From Deltaproteobacteria bacterium (GTDB taxonomy: Bacteria > Desulfobacterota > Desulfobacteria > Desulfobacterales > GCA-2748835), in the NCBI GenBank assembly GCA_002748835.1, contig PDTL01000015.1:1-64000 (forward strand): a stretch of DNA of 64,000 nucleotides. Direction: 5' to 3'. Shown one piece after another: positions 58,776 to 64,000 of the stretch. The first letter of the stretch is position 1. Each line of letters begins with the position of its first letter. Below the pieces are notes generated by a model. It saw nothing but the letters and a program-made list of their open reading frames with translations, was not told the origin of the DNA and searched no databases. Position numbers and translations under genes: made by a program.

Positions 58776-58805
58776 CCTATGGGCGGTTCGCGAACCGCCC
58801 ATAGG
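58776..58805. repeat. 30-base perfect palindrome
   Basis: CCTATGGGCGGTTCG (58776-58790) is followed immediately by its exact reverse complement (58791-58805), with no spacer and no T run on either side. It lies between convergent genes, 8 bases after the methyltransferase stop. Could be an unusual terminator or a protein-binding site. Confidence 0.7.
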
Positions 58806-58890
58806 TGCCATCGGTGATGACACTGCTGTCGTGTACAGGCTTGAAAATGACACCGTATGGTTCCAACAAAAGGGGATGACGATATACCGT

Positions 58891-59607
58891 TCAGCAGGCA
58901 GGCTTGTCAAAGTAGAACACCACGCTTTTTCCCATGACCGGGTTCAGCAGTCGATCCATCACGCGGGTCAGCAGCGGTTTTTTCATCAGATCCCAGACCA
59001 GAAATCGGTGGTACAGCTGAACCGCTTTGGAATCCTCGCGGGTGGGACCCACAAGGCACTTCAGCCACCAGTACGGTGCATGCAGACTGTGCGCGTGGTG
59101 GCCGCCCCGGTAGGTCACCCCGCCTTGGGAAAACAGTGAGATCACTTCTTTCCGGGTATAAATCCGGACATGTCCCTGATTAGCATTAAAATACGCATCC
59201 GACAGCATCCAGCAGATCTTTTCCGGCCAGAACCGGGGCACACTGATGACCAGCTGGCCTCCTGGCTTGACAATCCGGATCAGCTCATCCCGGGCCGTAC
59301 GATGATCCGGGATATGCTCCATCACCTCCGAGCAGATCACCACATCAAAGGTGTGGTCATCAAACGGCAGCCGCGTGATGTCCGCTGTGGTCACGGCCCA
59401 GGTGCCGCCGCCGCTGAAGCCGAGTTCATCATGATAGACCAGCCGTGACCGGGTTTCCCTCACATTGGCAAGGGACAGATCCGCACCGATGGCTGTCACG
59501 CCGTCTAGCTGATAAGCCCCGCAGGTATGGCGGCCTTCGCCGCATCCCATATCCAGCACCGTGTCACCCGGCTGGATCTTTAACCGCTTGAAATCAACGG
59601 TAAGCAC
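58891..59607 (-). CDS. Class I SAM-dependent methyltransferase
   Basis: 238 residues. VLDMGCGEGRHT (motif I), DLSLANVRET, FDVVICSEVMEHI (motif II/III region) and the VKPGGQLVISVPRF post-motif. Resembles ubiquinone/small-molecule and glycan-associated methyltransferases; the overlap with the preceding glycosyltransferase gene (14 bases) points to glycan or lipid modification. Confidence 0.85.
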   Translation of the reverse strand: MLTVDFKRLKIQPGDTVLDMGCGEGRHTCGAYQLDGVTAIGADLSLANVRETRSRLVYHDELGFSGGGTWAVTTADITRLPFDDHTFDVVICSEVMEHIPDHRTARDELIRIVKPGGQLVISVPRFWPEKICWMLSDAYFNANQGHVRIYTRKEVISLFSQGGVTYRGGHHAHSLHAPYWWLKCLVGPTREDSKAVQLYHRFLVWDLMKKPLLTRVMDRLLNPVMGKSVVFYFDKPAC

Positions 59608-60838
59608 GTATCACCTCCCGATAGGCCGCCACGGTCCGGATGGCTGCCTGCTCCCAGGTAAACATTTCCTGAATTCGTTTGTAACCGGCAGCTCCCAGCG
59701 TATCTCGAAGGTCCGGGCTGTCCAGGAGTTCGATAATCGCACGGCTCAGGGCATCCGCATCTGCCGGCGGCACCAGCTTTGCCGCATGTCCCGCCACTTC
59801 CGGAAGCGCGCCTCCGGTGGTGGTAATCACCGGCAGGCCGCAGGCCATGGCCTCGCCCACCGGCAGCCCAAACCCCTCGTACAACGAGGGCACCACGGCA
59901 ACCGACGCCCGGGCATAATGTTCCAGAAATTTTTCATCCGATACCCGTCCGGTAAAGGTGATCAGATGCCCGATTCCCAGTTTTTTTACCAAATTTTCCA
60001 CGCCGCCGTTCTCTTTGGGCTGGCCAATGACCGTGAGCTTGACCGGGCGGACCTGGGCCACCCGGTGCACGGCGGTAAGCAGATAATAGAGGCCTTTTAA
60101 CGCCATATCCGCGCTGTTGGTCACAATAAGCCGGTCCGGCTCCCGCTCGATACCCGGCAGCGGATGAAAGCGATCCATATTGATGCCGTTGGGCACAATG
60201 GAAAACCGGTCTGCGGGAATACCAAATGCCCGCACAATATCATCCCGTGAAAACGCGGACACCGTAATGATGCGGGGAAGCTTCCTGGCCACCCGCTTCT
60301 GCATGCCGATAAACGAGTACCACCGCAGGTATTTGAGTTTTTTCAAGTAGGACCGGGTGCTCTGAACCGCAAGCCGCCGGTCGACAGTCATGGGATGATG
60401 GATGGTCGCCACCGTCGGCACATACCGGCTGATCGCCCAGATACCATAGCCCAGGCACTGGTTGTCATGAATCACATCAAAGTCACTGAAACGATCCTTT
60501 AAAAACCGGAACGCGCGAAGGGAAAACGTGGCAGGTTCCGGATACCCCATGGTGGATACGCCCAGCCATTCCAGCAGGCTGATCGGGTCGGTGAGCTCCG
60601 ATGCCTTTGGCGTTCGAAACAAGTCCTCGGGATTGTACAGGTCAAGAGTGTTCAGGCAAGAGAGTTTCGGGCCTTGTTCAAGCAATGGATCCGGCGGACC
60701 GGCAATCACCTCCACATGATGTCCCAGGTCGGTCAGCGCTTTGCTCAGGTTCCGTATATACACCCCCTGCCCGCCGCAGTGAGGATTGCTTCTGTAACTG
60801 ATCAACCCGATACGAAGCGGGTTCCCGGTCTGGCCCAT
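59594..60838 (-). CDS. Glycosyltransferase family 4
   Basis: About 414 residues from the ATG at 60838, with GGGAAAG upstream. GT-B fold: N-terminal ISYRSNPHCGGQGVYI (nucleotide-sugar loop), C-terminal VVPSLYEGFGLPVGEAMACG with the EGFGLP/E...E signature. Likely retaining transferase for a cell-surface glycan. Confidence 0.9.
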   Translation of the reverse strand: MGQTGNPLRIGLISYRSNPHCGGQGVYIRNLSKALTDLGHHVEVIAGPPDPLLEQGPKLSCLNTLDLYNPEDLFRTPKASELTDPISLLEWLGVSTMGYPEPATFSLRAFRFLKDRFSDFDVIHDNQCLGYGIWAISRYVPTVATIHHPMTVDRRLAVQSTRSYLKKLKYLRWYSFIGMQKRVARKLPRIITVSAFSRDDIVRAFGIPADRFSIVPNGINMDRFHPLPGIEREPDRLIVTNSADMALKGLYYLLTAVHRVAQVRPVKLTVIGQPKENGGVENLVKKLGIGHLITFTGRVSDEKFLEHYARASVAVVPSLYEGFGLPVGEAMACGLPVITTTGGALPEVAGHAAKLVPPADADALSRAIIELLDSPDLRDTLGAAGYKRIQEMFTWEQAAIRTVAAYREVIRAYR

Positions 60839-60974
60839 AAACGTCTTTCCCTGTCTGTTTTTGAAAATAAAACAGCCCGGCCATCGACTCCAGGCGATCC
60901 GTGTCAAGCCGCACCGAATCCCGGCTTTTCCCGGCCTTTATTTCGACGTCGGGTTCTAGTAACCAGATCATTCT

Positions 60975-61001
60975 ATTATGACCCGAACCGTTGTACGTCA
61001 A
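60975..61001 (-). promoter_or_regulatory. Possible promoter of the glycosyltransferase gene
   Basis: Minus strand TTGACG (61001-60996) and CATAAT (60980-60975, 5 of 6) with a short 15-base spacer. Confidence 0.3.
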
Positions 61002-61077
61002 GTAAATTTTCCACGATGATTTCTGACTTGACGGCATCGTGTTCATGTGTAAAGACGATCTATGGAGAAATTGGCAC

Positions 61078-61482
61078 ATGAATGCTTGTTATACCCGTTC
61101 TTTTTTCATCGGTCTCACCGCGACAGTTCTGATCGCCTCCCCCTGTCTCCTCTTCGCAGACATGTATGATATGGTGCTGGATATTTCCGGCGCGGCACGG
61201 CAGCGGCCGCCGGTTGACTTCAGCCACGAATTTCATATGGACACCTATGACTGCCTGGACTGCCACCATGACTACGCGGACGGTGAAAATATACTGGATC
61301 CAGGGGATCTTGAGGAAGGCAATCCCGATATCCGCTGTATTGCCTGCCATAAAGCCGGTGCTAAAATCGATGCCCAAAAAGCGTATCACCGCCAGTGCAC
61401 CGGCTGCCACACCCTTGTATCCAAATCTGAAAAAAAATCGCTGCCGTTGTACTGTGGTGAATGCCATCAATCAACCGAATAA
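61078..61482 (+). CDS. Periplasmic tetraheme cytochrome c3-family protein
   Basis: About 134 residues. Signal peptide (FFIGLTATVLIASPCLLFA), then four heme motifs CLDCH, CIACH, CTGCH and CGECH with FSHEFH giving distal histidines, the class III c3 pattern. Acidic overall, closer to the membrane-complex c3 (TmcA-like) than to the basic TpI-c3. First of the metV/metF cluster. Frame extends upstream to 61039, but the signal peptide starts at 61078 with GGAGAAA before it. Confidence 0.88.
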   Translation: MNACYTRSFFIGLTATVLIASPCLLFADMYDMVLDISGAARQRPPVDFSHEFHMDTYDCLDCHHDYADGENILDPGDLEEGNPDIRCIACHKAGAKIDAQKAYHRQCTGCHTLVSKSEKKSLPLYCGECHQSTE

Positions 61483-61525
61483 TCTACGCACCCTTGCTTG
61501 ACAGACAGATGGGAGGGCAAGCGAC

Positions 61526-62176
61526 GTGATCAAAGCGAAACGAAAGCCGCTAGAAGAAATCGGCAATGCCATCGCCCCCTATGATCAGATCCTGATTTTA
61601 GGATGCGGTGGGTGTGTTTCTGTCTGTCTTGCCGGCGGCCAGCGTGAAACCTACGACCTGATGGACGACCTGACGCAGCACCTCAACGGATCCAAGCACC
61701 TGGCGGTCTATACCGTCGAACGCCAATGCAATGTGAAATACATGAACGGCCTTGATGAAAAAACAGACAACATTGACTGTATCCTATCCATGGCCTGCGG
61801 CGCCGGTGTTCAGTTTCTCGCGGATCGCTACCCGACACTCCCTGTGCTTCCGGCTGTTAACACCATGGCCATCGGCGTGGACCTATCTATCGGCCTGTAT
61901 CAAGAACGCTGCCGGGCATGCGGTTTTTGCGTTCTCGGATACACGGCCGGTGTCTGTCCCGTGACCCGCTGCGCCAAGGGGCTGTTCAACGGTCCCTGCG
62001 GTGGAACCAACAAGGGAATGTGCGAAATCAGCCAGGAGATTCCCTGCGCCTGGCAGGAAATCTATGAACGCCTGAAAGCGCAAAACCGTCTGGATGCGAT
62101 TCTTGATCTGCAGCCGCCCATGATGTGGGAGAATCAGACCTTGAGAACCGTTGTTCAGGATAAATATGCCGGCTGA
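61526..62176 (+). CDS. metV: MetV, partner subunit of methylene-tetrahydrofolate reductase
   Basis: 216 residues, GTG start with GGGAGGG 9 bases upstream. Cysteine-rich: GCGGCVSVC, then CRACGFC, then the family signature TRCAKGLFNGPCGG. In acetogens and sulfate reducers MetV pairs with MetF and carries a cluster or zinc. metF lies 1.4 kb downstream in this window, split from it by a membrane protein and an iron-sulfur protein. Confidence 0.88.
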   Translation: MIKAKRKPLEEIGNAIAPYDQILILGCGGCVSVCLAGGQRETYDLMDDLTQHLNGSKHLAVYTVERQCNVKYMNGLDEKTDNIDCILSMACGAGVQFLADRYPTLPVLPAVNTMAIGVDLSIGLYQERCRACGFCVLGYTAGVCPVTRCAKGLFNGPCGGTNKGMCEISQEIPCAWQEIYERLKAQNRLDAILDLQPPMMWENQTLRTVVQDKYAG

Positions 62177-62290
62177 TCGGCTGAAAGTCAGCAATAGCCG
62201 TATGCCAACGAATTACACCCCCCTAACCCGGTGCCGAGCAGCAGAAAAGCAGCTGTCAGCCCTGAAGGGAGGAAGGCGCATCGCCCCATC

Positions 62291-62974
62291 ATGGATACTT
62301 CAACAGATGCTCTGTACCTGGTGACGCAATTCATCCAGGGCCCCCTGGTCTGGGTCGCGTTCATCGTTTTTTTCGGCGGTCTACTCGTGCAGTCTGTCAG
62401 AATTTTTTCCCTTACCCGGGCAGCACAGCTGCCGACAGCCCGGATGATGGCATGTCAGCCGTCACCGGATCTTCCGAAGAAAAACTGGGGTCACCGCCTC
62501 TCCCGATCAATCCTCGGTGTCAGCCCTGCCACCACCCTGGTGACGAGCGTGTTTCATGTCTGCCTATTTGTGACCCCGCTGTTTCTGCTGGGCCACAATA
62601 TCCTCCTGGACAACGCCTTTGGCATCCACCTGATTTCCTTTTCAGAGGCGACCTCAGATATACTCACCCGGATCTATCTGCTATGCGGGCTTTACTTTCT
62701 AACCCGACGTCTGTTCCTGCCCCGGGTCCGGGTCATCACCACGGTGTATGACTATGCGATGTTATTTCTGGCAATGGCCCCGTTTCTCACCGGATTGCTC
62801 GCGTATCACCAGATCTTTACCTACAAACCCCTGATCGTTCTCCATATCCTGTGCGGAGAAATTATGCTCATGGCAGTACCGTTCACCAAGTTTGTTCATA
62901 TGATGTTTTTTTTTATATTTCGTTTTTTTGTTGTCAGCGAGTACAGTCTTGGTATCGGCAACCGCAACTGGTAA
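62291..62974 (+). CDS. Membrane cytochrome b-like protein (NarI/DsrM/TmcC-like)
   Basis: About 227 residues with five membrane helices; several membrane histidines could bind heme b (in SVFHVCLF, LLGHNI, LLAYHQ, IVLHIL, TKFVHMM). Matches the gamma-subunit type of quinone-interacting membrane cytochromes. Ribosome site is distant (GGAGG about 18 bases), so translation may be coupled. Confidence 0.75.
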   Translation: MDTSTDALYLVTQFIQGPLVWVAFIVFFGGLLVQSVRIFSLTRAAQLPTARMMACQPSPDLPKKNWGHRLSRSILGVSPATTLVTSVFHVCLFVTPLFLLGHNILLDNAFGIHLISFSEATSDILTRIYLLCGLYFLTRRLFLPRVRVITTVYDYAMLFLAMAPFLTGLLAYHQIFTYKPLIVLHILCGEIMLMAVPFTKFVHMMFFFIFRFFVVSEYSLGIGNRNW

Positions 62975-63046
62975 TCCGGCCTGAGACCGGGTGTACACCA
63001 TCACCACCCGGAGGTTACAGGCCATAAGCATCGGAGACCCTTTTTC

Positions 63047-63427
63047 ATGGTACGTTCACTTGATACACCGGTTGACCCGGCTGCCATCCGGCAGCAACTC
63101 GACGCCAACAAGGCAAAGATGAAGTTGTCCCTTTCTGTCTGTGCCCACTGCAGTCTGTGCGCGGAAAGCTGCTTTCTGTTCATGGCCAACGACAAGGCGC
63201 CGAAATATATGCCATCCTACAAATTCATCAACTCCATCGGCCTTTTGTATAAACGAAAGGGCCGCGTGAACCGTACCGAGCTTGAAACCATTCGGGATAT
63301 TGTCTGGAAGGACTGCGTCCTCTGCACCCGGTGCTATTGTCCGCTGGGTATCGACATCCCGGATATGCTGACTCTGGCGCGTGATATCTGCCGGTCCCAG
63401 AATGTTTTTTTGGAATATGACGCCTGA
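63047..63427 (+). CDS. HdrC-like 2[4Fe-4S] protein
   Basis: 126 residues. CAHCSLCAESC and CVLCTRCYCP motifs, each for one [4Fe-4S] cluster, embedded in a helical domain similar to HdrC or the N-terminal half of TmcB/HdrD. No signal peptide, so cytoplasmic; likely bridges MetVF and the membrane subunit. Confidence 0.82.
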   Translation: MVRSLDTPVDPAAIRQQLDANKAKMKLSLSVCAHCSLCAESCFLFMANDKAPKYMPSYKFINSIGLLYKRKGRVNRTELETIRDIVWKDCVLCTRCYCPLGIDIPDMLTLARDICRSQNVFLEYDA

Positions 63428-63548
63428 CGCTTCGCGCCGATCCTTTATCCCCGACTAAACGATGGGGCATCTCATTGTCATGGGTGGATGGCAAACCGAT
63501 TGCCGGCTGACGCCGATGTCAAAACACCCGCGAAGGAGTGTGGACACT

Positions 63549-64000
63549 ATGGAAATGAAATCGGACAGTACACTGGAAAAAATCCTGAAGGCGGGTCATT
63601 TTGCCTTTACCGGTGAACTCGGTCCGCCCCGAGGTTCCAGCGTCGAAGCCGTCCGAAGCAAAGCAAAACACCTGATCGGCATCGTGGATCTGGTCAATAT
63701 CACCGACAACCAGACCGCCAGGGTCCGGATGTCCAGCTGGGCCGCCGCTCTCATCGTCAAGGAGATGGGCCTTGAACCCAACTATCAGATGGTTTGCCGG
63801 GACCGAAACCGGCTGGCCATGCAGTCGGATATTCTCGGTGCCTATGCCCATGGCATCCATACCATGCTCTGCCTCTCCGGTGACCACCAGAAATTTGGTG
63901 ATCATCCCCAGGCCAAAGGGGTATTTGACATCGACTCCATTCAGCTGATCAACATGGTCAAAACCATGCGGGACGCGGGCACATTTCTGAGTGGTGAAGC
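63549..64000 (+). CDS. metF: Methylenetetrahydrofolate reductase (MetF), partial
   Basis: Frame is open from the ATG at 63549 to the window end (150 codons), so only the N-terminal part is seen. FTGELGPPRG, NITDNQTARVRM and CLSGDHQ are conserved in MetF of the Wood-Ljungdahl type; FAD-dependent. GAAGGAG precedes the start. 3' end lies outside the window. Confidence 0.88.
   Translation, partial: MEMKSDSTLEKILKAGHFAFTGELGPPRGSSVEAVRSKAKHLIGIVDLVNITDNQTARVRMSSWAAALIVKEMGLEPNYQMVCRDRNRLAMQSDILGAYAHGIHTMLCLSGDHQKFGDHPQAKGVFDIDSIQLINMVKTMRDAGTFLSGE

Overview
The window looks like chromosomal DNA from a Gram-negative, strictly anaerobic, sulfate-reducer-like member of the Desulfobacterota (Desulfobacterales type). 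This rests on gene content only: an archaeal-type entry into the shikimate pathway, a tetraheme c3-type cytochrome, MetV and MetF of the Wood-Ljungdahl pathway, a small 2[4Fe-4S] ferredoxin, a futA/fbp-type iron transporter, and a full outer-membrane biogenesis set (LptD, TamA-like Omp85, TamB). No phage, integrase, insertion sequence or CRISPR array was seen, so the window appears to be a core region.

Layout. 160-8160 (minus): an eight-gene aromatic amino acid operon, read as ADH synthase, 3-dehydroquinate synthase II, pheA, aroE, aroA, aroK, aroC, tyrA. It is preceded by a consensus-like promoter, a 28-codon leader peptide packed with Tyr/Trp/Phe codons and a factor-independent terminator, which together form a transcription attenuator. 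8218-13006 (minus): a biotin-dependent pyruvate carboxylase-like enzyme and its biotin ligase BirA. 13355-17279 (plus): enolase, a secreted LolA-like protein and CTP synthase. 17463-22787: a hypothetical gene, an iron(III) ABC transporter (fbpABC) and a small SRPBCC-like gene. 23180-24638 (minus): initiator tRNA, rhodanese and a LOG-family protein. 24995-28273 (plus): a sigma-54 activator with an unrecognised sensor domain, then nfeD and a slipin. 28286-35661 (minus): TamA-like, TamB-like and a membrane acyltransferase. 35880-40424 (minus): a eukaryotic-type HisA next to a 1250-residue GlmS-like protein. 40536-48827 (minus): a single-domain transpeptidase, metG, PSP1/RicT, holB, an HU/IHF-like protein and lptD. 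49131-58767 (plus): tmk, a cysteine synthase-cysteinyl-tRNA synthetase fusion, unknown genes, ferredoxin, RNase J, FtsK and a methyltransferase. 58891-60838 (minus): a methyltransferase and a glycosyltransferase. 61078-64000 (plus): tetraheme cytochrome, metV, a membrane cytochrome b-like protein, an HdrC-like iron-sulfur protein and metF (cut by the window end).

The most notable items are: (1) the aromatic-rich leader peptide and attenuator in front of the archaeal-type shikimate operon; (2) a metV/metF cluster interleaved with a periplasmic tetraheme cytochrome, a membrane cytochrome b and an iron-sulfur protein, suggesting a membrane electron route for methylene-THF reductase; (3) a CysM-CysRS fusion whose CysRS half has degenerate HIGH and KMSKS motifs and lacks the cysteine-pocket Trp; (4) a giant GlmS homologue with large insertions; (5) a eukaryotic-type HisA. 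All functional calls come from reading motifs, without database searches.
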